From positions 1-64,000 of the forward strand of contig DIZI01000030.1 of the NCBI GenBank assembly GCA_002427885.1: a DNA stretch of 64,000 nucleotides, in the 5' to 3' direction. Of this stretch, positions 27,310 to 37,500 are shown piece after piece. Each line of letters starts with the position of its first letter. Within the stretch, counting starts at the first letter, position 1. The DNA comes from Paludibacter sp. UBA6032 (GTDB lineage: Bacteria > Bacteroidota > Bacteroidia > Bacteroidales > Paludibacteraceae). A model generated the notes under the pieces. The model made no database searches, was not told the DNA's origin, and was given only the letters and a program-made list of their open reading frames with translations. Both the position numbers and the translations under genes were made by a program.

Positions 27310-29670
27310 TTATTTCACCTGATATTTCACTCCTGCAATCACTCCTTTTTCTACCTGATAGGTATTTCCTTTTTTAGCAACTTCCACTTCTATCAATTTA
27401 TTATCCGAAGGCAGGCAAACTAATCCTTTAGCGGTCTGTTTATCGCCATATACATTTAATTCAATGTTCGACCAGTCGATGTAGGTTGTGGATTGTGCCA
27501 GTTTAGCATGAGGAATCACTGCTCCATCGCGTACCAAAATGATACAAGGTATTTCCCCGGCATCAATATTATGCCATCCGCGGTCGTATGTTTTGCCTGA
27601 TTGGTAATCTATCCATTTCCCACCGGGTAAATAAACCTGACGACCTTTGGTGTTTTCCATCAAGGGTGCTACATAGATATCCGATCCAAACAGATAGGCA
27701 TCATCCACCGTCCATGCTCCCGGATCATCAGGGAATTCGACAAATAACGCCCGCACCATAGGCAATCCTTTTTCGGTACATTCTTTTGCTTGTGCATACA
27801 CGTATGGCATCAGCTTGTATTTCATTTCCGCCGACTCGCGGAATGCTTTCACGAAACTCTCGTTGTACAACCAGGGTTCTTTTGGAGGTGCTCCGTGTGC
27901 GCGACTATGCGAAGTAAGGAAACCAAATGGCAACCAGCGGCGATAGAGGTTCTCAGGTGACGATTTCACGAAGCCACCGATATCGTGACTCCAGAAAGCG
28001 AATCCGCTTAACCCGAATGATAAACCGCCACGTAATTCCGATTCCATAGCAATATCTTTATTGGCTGCATCGCCTCCCCAGTGCAGCGGATACCGTTGGC
28101 TTCCGGCCCAGGCACTGCGTGCCCAAATGATATTATCACCTGTGGTTTGTTTGGTTATATCTGCCACGGCTTTATTGTAGCGCAACGGATACAAATTATG
28201 TTCGTACCAACCACCACGACCTGAAGCATAGATTCCATCGAGCGGGGCTGCTTCACCAAAATCCACTTTAATTGCTCCAACACCCATTTTCAATAATCCG
28301 GAAAGTTTATCCTGATACCATTTCACTGTGTTTGGATTCGAGAAGTCGAGCACGGCATCTTCGTAAGGCATTTCACCTTTGGCATTCTTTACGTTTAAGT
28401 TTTTGTCAATGATCTCCGTGAAGAATTTATTTTTAGGAGTGAAATAAGGCAATTGCCACAAGGAGATATGGAAGCCTTCCTTTTTCAAATCGGAGATCAT
28501 CTTTTGCGGATCGGAGAAGCGCGAAGGCGAAAACTTATAATCGCATTGCCAGTCGGTTTCAAACCATCCGGTATCAAAATGAATCACATCAGCAGGTATT
28601 TTATTTTCACGTAATTTGGCTGCCACTTCGTATCCTTCTTTTTCCGAGAAGTAAGTAATCCGGCTCATCCAGGTGCCGAACGACCATAGCGGTGGCATGG
28701 AAGCTTTTCCGGTTATATCGGTATACTCATTCAGAATATCTTTCGGTTCACCAATAAAAACGAACAAATCCAGGGCTTCATCGCCCATAAAGAGTTTATT
28801 GGCACCCACGTAGGTATTTCCAAAATCGCAGGTAACGGGTGCGGAAGTATGCATAAACATGCCGTAACCACGACTGCTCATAAAAAACGGAATCGGTTTA
28901 TACATGGCATCCGTTTCGGGTCCCTGTGGATCGGTAACGAACAGGTTTACTTTCTGTCCGCGCTTGTCCAGTTTAGTAAATGACTCGCCGCAACCGAAGA
29001 TCTTTTCGTTGGGAGAGAGTGAAAACACAGGATTTATCTCGCGGCTGTTATCAACACCTTTTTTTATAAAGTTGAAAGGAAGAATTTTTACCTGCGACGA
29101 ATCGTTATCCGTCCAACGCCAGGTATCGGTAAGCCTTTTCCCTGTAGCATCCATTACCACGATACGGAATGGATTTTCTTCGATCAGCAAACTTGCATAG
29201 GCACTTTTATAAAGGTATCCGGTTTTTGTTCTGGTGTATTTCCACGAAGTATCTTTTCCGGGTTCTTTCACCAACATCGGAGAATCAAAGGGTTTCGGTT
29301 CTACCGGAGTTGTCAGCATTCTAATCCGGAAAGTCCGGGCTGTGATAAAGTCGACTGTAAAACTTAATTCGGGATTTTGTTGGTATGCTTCGCCCGGAAA
29401 ATCCAACATGGTCAAATCCTGAGGTAAAATAGTAGTTACATCAAATGCCTGACGGGTGTATAACGTACTGCGTTTCCACGAAATTTTTCCTTTTGCAGTA
29501 ACAGGATCGAACGATGCCAGTTTATCGGCAAAGAAAAAAGTATTGTGAAAATCTTTGAAATCAAGACTCATATCAACCGGATCACCGAGGAGTCGGTTTG
29601 GTTGAGCCGTAATCGGTTGCAGACAACTGCAAACCAACAAAAGCAAAGCAGGAATTAATTGTTTTTTCAT
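27310..29670 (-). CDS. GH31 alpha-xylosidase, YicI-like (PUL 2)
   Basis: The 786-residue exported protein (signal peptide ending about PITAQ) resembles YicI-type GH31 alpha-xylosidases along its length. GAIKVDFGEAAPLDG holds the nucleophile Asp470. RSAWAGSQRYPLHWGGD has the acid/base Asp534, 64 residues on as in that group. LSFGLSGFAFWSHDIGGF and FLTSHSRAHG follow. Alpha-xylosidases remove the xylose that starts each xyloglucan side chain. It is the second gene of the operon, 74 bp after a GH3 gene, with a long inverted-repeat structure in and around that gap. The window has a second, PA14-containing GH31, so the two probably differ in chain-length preference or location. Confidence 0.92.
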   Translation of the reverse strand: MKKQLIPALLLLVCSCLQPITAQPNRLLGDPVDMSLDFKDFHNTFFFADKLASFDPVTAKGKISWKRSTLYTRQAFDVTTILPQDLTMLDFPGEAYQQNPELSFTVDFITARTFRIRMLTTPVEPKPFDSPMLVKEPGKDTSWKYTRTKTGYLYKSAYASLLIEENPFRIVVMDATGKRLTDTWRWTDNDSSQVKILPFNFIKKGVDNSREINPVFSLSPNEKIFGCGESFTKLDKRGQKVNLFVTDPQGPETDAMYKPIPFFMSSRGYGMFMHTSAPVTCDFGNTYVGANKLFMGDEALDLFVFIGEPKDILNEYTDITGKASMPPLWSFGTWMSRITYFSEKEGYEVAAKLRENKIPADVIHFDTGWFETDWQCDYKFSPSRFSDPQKMISDLKKEGFHISLWQLPYFTPKNKFFTEIIDKNLNVKNAKGEMPYEDAVLDFSNPNTVKWYQDKLSGLLKMGVGAIKVDFGEAAPLDGIYASGRGGWYEHNLYPLRYNKAVADITKQTTGDNIIWARSAWAGSQRYPLHWGGDAANKDIAMESELRGGLSFGLSGFAFWSHDIGGFVKSSPENLYRRWLPFGFLTSHSRAHGAPPKEPWLYNESFVKAFRESAEMKYKLMPYVYAQAKECTEKGLPMVRALFVEFPDDPGAWTVDDAYLFGSDIYVAPLMENTKGRQVYLPGGKWIDYQSGKTYDRGWHNIDAGEIPCIILVRDGAVIPHAKLAQSTTYIDWSNIELNVYGDKQTAKGLVCLPSDNKLIEVEVAKKGNTYQVEKGVIAGVKYQVK

Positions 29671-29684
29671 TTTGCGTAATTAAT

Positions 29685-29805
29685 AGCTCCCTAACCTCCG
29701 AAGGGGAATAGAGAGTTTGGTTATGAATTATTCTAAAGAAATTATTATTGTATTACATTAAGAATCAAATCTTTCATTTTTCCCCCTTTGGGGGTTAGGG
29801 GGCTT
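29685..29805. repeat. Pair of inverted GC-rich mini-repeats, one copy inside the GH3 coding end
   Basis: AGCTCCCTAACCTCCGAAGG (start of 29685-29710, plus strand) and AGCCCCCTAACCCCCAAAGG (start of 29805-29781, minus strand) share 20 of 25 positions in inverted orientation, about 70 bp apart. Each is itself a short palindrome, and the two can form one large hairpin spanning the GH3 stop. The second copy is read in frame as SPLTPKGG near the GH3 C-terminus. The strings look unlike the AT-rich surroundings and resemble dispersed intergenic repeats of Bacteroidetes. Confidence 0.6.
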
Positions 29806-31943
29806 TCCGAAGACCCACCTATCATCAAAGTTACTCTTCCTTTTTCTACCGTAAAAGCATGTTTTTCTACATTCCAATACGCCAGATCAATTGCTTTCAA
29901 CGGAATTTCCACCGTCTTTGATTCTCCTGCCGGTATAAACACGCGTTTAAACCCTTTTAGTTGCTTCATTGGACGTTCCACTTTGGAATCGGGATAGGAA
30001 ACATAAAGTTGCACCACTTCATCACCATCACGCTTGCCTGTATTTTTTACGTTTACCAAAACTATCATAGAATCTTTTAAGCTTGTAGTTGAAGTTTTCA
30101 AATCGGAATACTCAAATGTAGTATAACTTAATCCAAATCCAAAAGGATATAATGGTTTACCTTTGAAATATTGATAGGTACGACCATGACGAATATCATA
30201 ATCCATCATTGGAGGAAGGTCAGTAATACTTTTTACCCAGGTTTGGGTGGTTCGTCCGGCAGGATTCACATCGCCAAAAATCACATCCGCCAATCCATTT
30301 CCCAATTCCTGACTATTATTGGTTATATGCAAAATCGCCGGCACATTTTCCTGTGACCAGTTGATAGCAAAAGGGAAATTGCTTACCAATACCATCACCG
30401 TTTTTGGATTAGCTTGCATTACAAGCTTTACTAAATCTTCCTGCTCCAGCGATATTGCTTTGCGGTCAACACCTTCGCGTCCATCACTCGGCACCGGCGA
30501 CACCATCCATTTGGCATCTGTTCCGTACGGATGATTCCCTACACAAACAATCGCCACATCGGCTTTGCGGGCAGCATTAGTGGCTTTATCCATTTCGTCG
30601 GATGGGGCATATATCACTTCCACATCCTTTCCAACAGCATTTTTTATCCCCTGTAAAATGGTTACAGCATAAGCCGGTGTTCCGCTGTACCAGTCGTACA
30701 ACACTTCATTTGCACGAGGTCCGATAACTGCAATGGATTTGATTTTCGATTTGTTTAATGGCAAAAGCTGATTTGAATTTTTCAACAATTCCACCGATTT
30801 TGCCGTTACTTCACGAACAAAAGCCTTCGTTTCGGGTTTTGTCCATGGCGAAACGGTATCGGTTACGCCAATGTTGGCATATGGAACTTTTGTCTGGTCA
30901 GCATCCAATAAACCAAGTCGTAAAGCTACATAGAAATTCCCACGAATAGCACCGTCGATGTCTTCTTCAGTCAGCAAACCCTTATTCAACGCATCATAAA
31001 CCGCCGGTTTAAAAGTATCGAGAAACTGACCAACCGAAGCTTTAACTACAGCCGCAGCGCCTTCGGTCAAGGTTGGAAAAGCATGATGCGCATCAATTAA
31101 TAACTTCAACGCGCCGCCATCCGTACAAATAATGCCATTATTCCCCCATTCGTCTCTGGTAACGTTTTTAAGGACAGGATTTATGGTCATAGGAATTCCG
31201 TTCCATGAGTTATATGAAGCCATAAAAGCCCGCGAACCGCTTTCGGTAATGCCTTTGTAAAATGGGAAAGAATAATATTCCCGGAAAAGGCGTTCATCGA
31301 AGTTGGACGAAGTGGAATCGCGCCCATCTTCGTTGCTGTTGGCCATGAAATGTTTCATTAAAGAAGCCGACTTCCAGTACTTCGGATTGTTTCCCTGCAG
31401 ACCTTTCACAAAGGCTACAGTCATTTGTGAAACGAGAAAAGCATCTTCTCCATAACTTTCTTCGGTGCGTCCCCAGCGTGGATCACGTGCTAAATCGGCA
31501 TTCGGAGCACGCATTACCAAACCGCCTTTTTGCAAATTTGGATTTTGTGTATAAAACCGCACTTCTGTTGCTTCAATATCGGCTACTTTCTGAATTAATT
31601 CCGGATCCCAGGTCTCACCGAGTCCGTAAGCTTGTGGAAAAATGGTTGTAGGGTATGATTTTGGATTCTGCTTATTTCTAAAATCGCCCCAGTTGGCAGG
31701 ACCACCCAACGCCATGCCATGCAATCCTTCGGAATGACCTGTATTGCGGATTCCCAAACGTGGAACTCCCAGATTTGTGGACAATGCATCCACTTTTTCA
31801 TCCAATGTCATTAACGAAAGCAAATTGTCGAGGCGTGTATTGTCTGACAAGTTTATATTTTGGAATGGAAATGCAGTTTGTCCGGATAATAAACAGGGGA
31901 ATAAAAGGAGCAGGAGACTTAAATGGAATGCATTTGTTTTCAT
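29745..31943 (-). CDS. GH3 beta-glucosidase/xylosidase with a mini-repeat-encoded tail (PUL 2)
   Basis: The 732-residue exported GH3 enzyme (signal peptide ending about LLSGQ) differs clearly from the GH3 at 16499-18703. Motifs include GVPRLGIRNTGHSEGLHG, APNADLARDPRWGRTEESYGED, the KHFMANSNEDGRD region and the nucleophile Asp275 in IICTDGGAL. An alpha/beta sandwich (VELLKNSNQLLPL) and a Fn3-like C-terminal domain (FGFGLSYTTFEYS, VQLYVSYPDSKVERP) follow. The fold resembles the beta-xylosidase/beta-glucosidase branch. The last ~20 residues include SPLTPKGG, encoded by a dispersed mini-repeat. It is the first gene of the six-gene hydrolase operon ending at GH95. Confidence 0.92.
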   Translation of the reverse strand: MKTNAFHLSLLLLLFPCLLSGQTAFPFQNINLSDNTRLDNLLSLMTLDEKVDALSTNLGVPRLGIRNTGHSEGLHGMALGGPANWGDFRNKQNPKSYPTTIFPQAYGLGETWDPELIQKVADIEATEVRFYTQNPNLQKGGLVMRAPNADLARDPRWGRTEESYGEDAFLVSQMTVAFVKGLQGNNPKYWKSASLMKHFMANSNEDGRDSTSSNFDERLFREYYSFPFYKGITESGSRAFMASYNSWNGIPMTINPVLKNVTRDEWGNNGIICTDGGALKLLIDAHHAFPTLTEGAAAVVKASVGQFLDTFKPAVYDALNKGLLTEEDIDGAIRGNFYVALRLGLLDADQTKVPYANIGVTDTVSPWTKPETKAFVREVTAKSVELLKNSNQLLPLNKSKIKSIAVIGPRANEVLYDWYSGTPAYAVTILQGIKNAVGKDVEVIYAPSDEMDKATNAARKADVAIVCVGNHPYGTDAKWMVSPVPSDGREGVDRKAISLEQEDLVKLVMQANPKTVMVLVSNFPFAINWSQENVPAILHITNNSQELGNGLADVIFGDVNPAGRTTQTWVKSITDLPPMMDYDIRHGRTYQYFKGKPLYPFGFGLSYTTFEYSDLKTSTTSLKDSMIVLVNVKNTGKRDGDEVVQLYVSYPDSKVERPMKQLKGFKRVFIPAGESKTVEIPLKAIDLAYWNVEKHAFTVEKGRVTLMIGGSSESPLTPKGGKMKDLILNVIQ

Positions 31944-31969
31944 GTATCAATAGACGTTGGTTAACTATA

Positions 31970-31977
31970 CAAAAATA
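31970..31977 (-). promoter_or_regulatory. -7 box of the GH3-GH31-GH95 operon
   Basis: TATTTTTG on the minus strand fits TAnnTTTG, 26 bp before the start. The wider string ACAAAAATACG also occurs at the GH2 promoter (50642-50652). Confidence 0.55.
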
Positions 31978-32044
31978 CGTATATTTTAAATAGGAACCCA
32001 ATTGAAATGTATCATATTCAGGTGTTATTTCCACTTTCTTCGTT

Positions 32045-32074
32045 TGAAATGTTTCTAATATGGGGGTGAAATGT
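32045..32074 (-). promoter_or_regulatory. Candidate PUL 2 HTCS operator upstream of the GH3 operon
   Basis: In the gene's direction this reads CATTTCACCCCC (32073-32062). The 8-mer TGAAATGT (plus strand) is repeated directly at 32045-32052 and 32067-32074, 22 bp apart. The element lies 84 bp upstream of the operon's -7 box and matches three other PUL 2 sites in core and orientation. Confidence 0.5.
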
Positions 32075-32240
32075 AATTATACGAATACTCTCCTATTGAA
32101 TGATTGAAAAATTCTCCGATAAATATAAAGAGCCTGTTTATAAGACATAAATCCTGAAATTTATTTAATTAGAGTGAAGGAATAGCAAAATAATGATCTT
32201 TCCCATCAAAAAAACCAGCGTGTAAGCGATGGAAAATCCT

Positions 32241-32248
32241 TATTTTTG
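32241..32248 (+). promoter_or_regulatory. -7 box of the PL11 gene
   Basis: TATTTTTG matches TAnnTTTG, with a leader of about 50 bp to the start codon. No -33 TTTG is clear. Confidence 0.5.
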
Positions 32249-32301
32249 TCCTCTATTCATAACCTTGAATATATATAGTACATTAATCATTTTTAATACA
32301 C

Positions 32302-34476
32302 ATGAAGAAAATTACGCTCCTGCTTTCATTTTCTATTTTATTTTCTCTCTCTTTTTCTAAACTGAACGCCATTACCAGACAAATGGAATACCTCGACCGC
32401 GGATTGGTGGCTGTAAAAATCAGTTCAGGTGTTTATCTTAGCTGGCGGTTCCTGGGAACCGATAATGCAGCAACCGGCTTTAATATTTATAGGAATAATA
32501 CATTAGTCAATTCCTCACCGATTACCACTTCAACAAACTACTCAGACGCAAGCGGGACAATTACAAGCATTTATAAAGTACTTCCCGTTTTGAACGGAGT
32601 TGAGGACACAAGCAGGGTTAAAACGGTTAGTCCGTGGGCTCAACAATACAAAACCATTCAACTAAACCGTCCGGCAAGAGGAATCACCGGACCAAATAAA
32701 TACGGAAGTACCGGAAAAGCCGCTTCAGGTAGTTTCCCAAACGGTCAACCGTATGGTTATTCTCCAAACGATTGCAGTGTTGGAGACGTTGATGGTGACG
32801 GTGAATACGAGATTATTGTAAAATGGGATCCTTCCAATTCGCAGGATAATTCATATTATGGAATAACCGGCAATGTATATATTGATGCCTATAAACTGGA
32901 TGGAACTTTCCTGTGGCGGATTGATTTGGGAAAAAACATTCGCGCCGGAGCACATTACACACAGTTTCTGGTGTACGATTTTGATGGAGATGGTTTGGCT
33001 GAAGTGATTTGTAAAACCGCACCGGGAACTATCGACGGTACAGGGAAAAATGTAATTATGAATAGCGATAATCCTGATGCTGATTACAGAAGTTTAGATA
33101 CAACACAGATTACAGGTTCCAAAATGCTTGGAACAGTACTAAATGGACCCGAATATCTGACTTTATTCGAAGGAAAAACCGGAGCTGAACTAAATACAAT
33201 TGCATACAATCCGCCACGCGGATCTCTTTCGTCGTGGGGTGACAGTTATGGAAATCGTTCCGACCGTTTCCTGGCCTGTGTTGCTTATCTGGATGGCGTC
33301 CATCCAAGCGCGGTAATGTGTCGTGGTTATTATGCCCGAACAACGCTGGTATCATACAATGTTCAGGATAAAAAACTTGTTCAGAACTGGATGTACGATT
33401 CTGCTTCTTCATCCGGATTAAGTGCTGCCGGTCAGGGAAATCATAATTTGAGTGTAGCTGATGTCGACAACGATGGAAAAGATGAAATCATTTATGCTTC
33501 GTGTGCCTTTGATGACAATGGAACGGTTCTTTACCGTACAGGACTGGGGCATGGCGATGCCATGCACGTTTCGGATTTAGATCCTGACCGTCCCGGACTG
33601 GAAGTATGGGATGTTCACGAAGATGCAGCTTCTGCTTATCGTTGGGAAATGCACGATGCAGCAACCGGTGCAATTATTTGGGGAGGAAATGTTGCCGGAG
33701 ATAATGGTCGCGGAATGGCAGGGGATATTGATTCACGCTATTCCGGTTTTGAAATGTGGAGCTCGTTGAGCAGCGGAACTTATTCCTGCAAAGGAGTGCA
33801 GATTTCCACGTCCAAACCGTCGACGAACTTTCGCGTTTACTGGGATGGCGACTTGCAGGATGAATTACTTGATGGAACAAAAATTACTAAATGGACGGGT
33901 AGCGGAACAACTACTTTGTTGTCGGCGAGTGGCGTTTCTTCATGTAACAGTACCAAAGCAACTCCAAATTTAAGTGCAGATATCCTTGGCGACTGGCGTG
34001 AGGAAGTCCTTTTGTGGGATACATCCGATTCAAATAAAATACGGATTTATACCACTACAACTCCAACTGCCAACCGATTATTTTCGTTAATGCATGATCC
34101 GGTTTACCGATTGGCAATAGCCTGGCAAAACGCGGCATATAACCAACCGCCACACTTAGGCTTTTATATTGGTGGTGGGCTTGCTAATGTTCAACAACCG
34201 GATATATCAACCGTAAAATATAATCAGGGAACAACAGAGGTGTTGAATCCTCAGATTCAGCTTGCAAAAATTTACCGTGCCAACGGAATGTTGATGATTA
34301 ATTCTTCCGAAACAATCCATTCAGTATCCGTTTATAGTGTTTTAGGAGGTTTAGTTTATCAAAACAACAACATTCAAAATCAGGAATTCAATTATCAGCT
34401 GCCTGAAAAAGAACCTGTATTAATTGTAAAAGTAATGTCAGATTCGGGAACACAAGTAGCCAAAATTTTGAATTAG
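32302..34476 (+). CDS. PL11 rhamnogalacturonan lyase with T9SS-like tail
   Basis: PL11 lyases cut the rhamnogalacturonan I backbone. The 724-residue exported product (signal peptide ending about KLNA) begins with the family start RQMEYLDRGLVAVKI.SGVYLSWR. It carries the eight-bladed propeller's Ca-binding DxDxDG repeats, such as VGDVDGDGEYEIIVKWDP, VYDFDGDGLAEVICKTAPG, VADVDNDGKDEIIY and DILGDWREEVL. GAHYTQFLVYD and HDPVYRLAIAWQNAAYNQPPHLGFYIG are also typical of the YesW/YesX group. The last ~70 residues (VYSVLGGLVYQNNN...) look like a degenerate T9SS type-A tail. It faces away from the GH3 operon and converges with the HTCS gene. Together with PL9 it gives the region pectin-cleaving capacity. 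Confidence 0.92.
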   Translation: MKKITLLLSFSILFSLSFSKLNAITRQMEYLDRGLVAVKISSGVYLSWRFLGTDNAATGFNIYRNNTLVNSSPITTSTNYSDASGTITSIYKVLPVLNGVEDTSRVKTVSPWAQQYKTIQLNRPARGITGPNKYGSTGKAASGSFPNGQPYGYSPNDCSVGDVDGDGEYEIIVKWDPSNSQDNSYYGITGNVYIDAYKLDGTFLWRIDLGKNIRAGAHYTQFLVYDFDGDGLAEVICKTAPGTIDGTGKNVIMNSDNPDADYRSLDTTQITGSKMLGTVLNGPEYLTLFEGKTGAELNTIAYNPPRGSLSSWGDSYGNRSDRFLACVAYLDGVHPSAVMCRGYYARTTLVSYNVQDKKLVQNWMYDSASSSGLSAAGQGNHNLSVADVDNDGKDEIIYASCAFDDNGTVLYRTGLGHGDAMHVSDLDPDRPGLEVWDVHEDAASAYRWEMHDAATGAIIWGGNVAGDNGRGMAGDIDSRYSGFEMWSSLSSGTYSCKGVQISTSKPSTNFRVYWDGDLQDELLDGTKITKWTGSGTTTLLSASGVSSCNSTKATPNLSADILGDWREEVLLWDTSDSNKIRIYTTTTPTANRLFSLMHDPVYRLAIAWQNAAYNQPPHLGFYIGGGLANVQQPDISTVKYNQGTTEVLNPQIQLAKIYRANGMLMINSSETIHSVSVYSVLGGLVYQNNNIQNQEFNYQLPEKEPVLIVKVMSDSGTQVAKILN

Positions 34477-34478
34477 AA

Positions 34479-34521
34479 CTGTTATTGGTTCGATGACTAA
34501 AAGTCATCGAACCAATAACAG
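34479..34521. terminator. Long perfect hairpin between convergent PL11 and HTCS genes
   Basis: A perfect 20-bp stem (CTGTTATTGGTTCGATGACT at 34479-34498, complement at 34502-34521) closes an AAA loop. It begins 3 bp after the PL11 stop and ends 9 bp before the HTCS stop. There is no T-run on either side, so termination is probable but unproven. Confidence 0.65.
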
Positions 34522-34530
34522 AAAGAATTG

Positions 34531-37500
34531 TCAGTTCAGAAATTTCTTCTTATAATCGTTCGGACTGATACCAAATTCTGTTTTAAAATACTTACGAAAA
34601 TACTTAGGATCGTTAAACCCAACCTGAAAAGCCACTTCATTGACAAACATCTGGCTTTTCTCCAGTAAATCGGCAGCCCGTTTCAAGCGTATGAATCGAA
34701 TAAATTCTGAAGGTGTCTTGTCGGTAAGTGAAAGAATTTTTTTATAAAAATAAACACGGCTCATGCCCATCTCCCTGCATAAGTCCTCCACTAAAAAATC
34801 ACTGCTTGAAATGTTTGCTTCCACCAGTGCTACTGCTTTCCTGACAAACTTTTCATCCAATGATGTTATTTGAACCTCACTGGTCGTAATGTCCACCTTG
34901 TGTTTAAACTGATCACGGGTCTTTTTCTGACGTTCAATAATGCGGGAAACTTTCAGAGAAAGCATTTCCATGTTAAAGGGTTTGGCAATATAATCTTCCG
35001 CACCGGCTTCGAGCCCTTTGTACTTGTTCTCATCTCCAGCTTTTGCAGTAAGCAAAATAATCGGAATATGCGAAATCCGGATATCCTGTTTTACCAAACG
35101 GCACAATTCAAAACCATCCATTTTAGGCATCATAACATCGCAGATAATTAAGTCGGGCATTTTGTCAAGAATTATTTTTAAAGCTTCTTCTCCATCTCCT
35201 GCTTTCAAAATTCTGTATGTTTCTGTAAACAACGCTGAAATAAAATTCCGAAAGTCTTCGTTATCATCAACCACTAACATGAGTGGCATTTTGCCGTGGT
35301 ATTCCTCTTCAATTATTTCTTCTTCCGGAGTGAGAACATCTGTAAATTCTTCGTTTTGCAAATGTTCAGCAATCATTTCTTTGTGAATCTGTAATTTTGC
35401 GGGAATCATAAAAGTGAATGTTGATCCTTTTCCTTCAACACTTTCAACACCTATATCTCCCTGATGTAGTTTCACATATTCACTTACAATATGAAGTCCG
35501 ACACCGGTACCGGTTTGATGTCCGTTTTCTCTGCTTTCCACCCGATAAAAACGTTCAAAAATGCGATCCAGATCTTTGGCAGGAATCCCGATTCCACTAT
35601 CTGAAATTGATATTTTTAATAATTTATCATCATCGCTAAGCTGCTGAATCAAGCTAAGGGTTACATCAATTTTACCTCCGTTAGGCGTAAATTTAAACGC
35701 ATTTGAAAGCAGATTAAAGACAATCTTTTTCATTTTTTCAGAATCAAACTCCATTCGAAGTTCTGATATCGAGGTTGAAAAAGAGAATCTGATGGTTTTC
35801 TTGTTTGCCAATTCGGTAAATGAATAACAGATATCTTTAATGAATGCGACCACATCACCTATTGAAATATTCAAACTGTCTTTTTGTACATCCAGTTTTC
35901 TGAAATCAAGCAACTGATTGACCAGTTCCAATAAACCATTTGCATTCCGATGAATGATGCCAAGTAATGATTTTTCATCTTCTGATTTTGAATTTTGCAA
36001 CAACTTCTCCACAGGGCTGATAATCAGTGTCAATGGAGTACGAAATTCATGACTTATGTTGGTAAAGAAATGGAATTTCATTTCATCAATTTCGTGCAAT
36101 TGTTTGGCTTCGCGTATGCGTTGAGCATTTTCAAATTCACGTTTTTGTTTCTTTAGGTTAAAATCAACGATAAGCCAAAGTAAAAGCATACCCATAAAAA
36201 AATAGAGGACAAATGCCCACCATGAAAACCAAAACGGGGGACGGATAACAATTTCTAGTATTAAAGGTTGTACGCACCATACATTATCATTATTACTGGC
36301 GTAAACAATTAATTGATAGGTCCCCTGATTCAAATTATTATAGCTGGCCGATCCGGTTTTCGATTCAATCCAGTCTTCGTCAAAACCTTTGAGTTTATAC
36401 CGGTAACGATTTTTTTCGGGATGTATATAACTTAATGATGAGAAATTGACGGTAAAGTTCTTTTCATTGTATTTCAATTCAATTTTATTCTTGTTTACAA
36501 TGGAAGAATTAAGAATAACCCGTCCCTTTATTTTTTGCCCGGGTTCTAGCTCGTCGTTACCGATAAAAAATCCGGTGAAATGCGGCTTAGGAACAATTTT
36601 GTTAAAATGAATCGTTTGAGGGTCAAAAACCGTATAACCATTTGTACAACCAATATAAATCTTTCCCTGTTTGTTTTTAAATACAGCATTCTGATTGAAT
36701 ATAGAACTCAGTAAACCATCGTTTTCATCGAAAGTGACAACATTGTATTCAAGTTTTTTAGTTGACGGATTAATATTACAGTATATACAGGCCAAACCGT
36801 TACGGGTGCCTGCCCAAATATTTCCACTGTTATCTTCAATTAATGATACAACCTGATCGCTGATTAAGCCGTTTGATTTATTAATATAATCAATGGATTT
36901 ATTCTTCAGATTGTAAATATTGATGCCATTGTCAGTTGCTATCCACAGAAGATTTCGCCTGTCAATTAAAGTATTGTAAACAATTAAATCGGACAGTTTA
37001 TTTTGCTGCGAAACGCCTTTAAAAACAGGCGTAATTGTGTTATTCAGGGTATTCACTTTATCAATTCCGGACGAAGTACTTAAGTACACCATCGCCGAAT
37101 CTTTGCTATACATGGATAAAATAAAATTCGAAGTCATTTTAGGGACATTACCGATATCATGACGACGAAATTTTGTCCGTGTTACATCCAGTTCATCAAC
37201 ACCTCCTCCCAACGTCCCAATCCACAAATTTTGCTTTCGGTCCTCCACCAGGCCGTAAATACTTTTGTTGGATAAGGAATTCGGATTGTTGACATCGGGT
37301 TGAAAATGTTTGAACCGGTCTCCAGCCAACTGATTCAAACCTCCCAGAAAACTACCAAACCACATGGTTCCGGCTTTATCTTCCACCATTGAAATAATAA
37401 TATCAGACGAAATACTTGTCGGATTCCCTTTCTGATTCCGGTACAATTGAAATTTCCGTGTATTAAAATTCCATTTTAATACTCCGCTCCCATTGGTTCC

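Larger units (their letters stand above)
31944..32301. other. Divergent regulatory region between GH3 and PL11 genes
   Basis: These 358 bp hold no gene. They contain a -7 box for the GH3 operon (31970-31977), the candidate HTCS operator (32045-32074) and a -7 box for the PL11 gene (32241-32248). Confidence 0.55.

Noticed and set aside
29781..29805. Telomere-like or G-quadruplex-only element (GGGGGTTAGGGGG)
   Set aside because: A second inverted copy nearby and the in-frame reading fit a dispersed palindromic repeat better. A quadruplex remains possible but is not needed to explain it.
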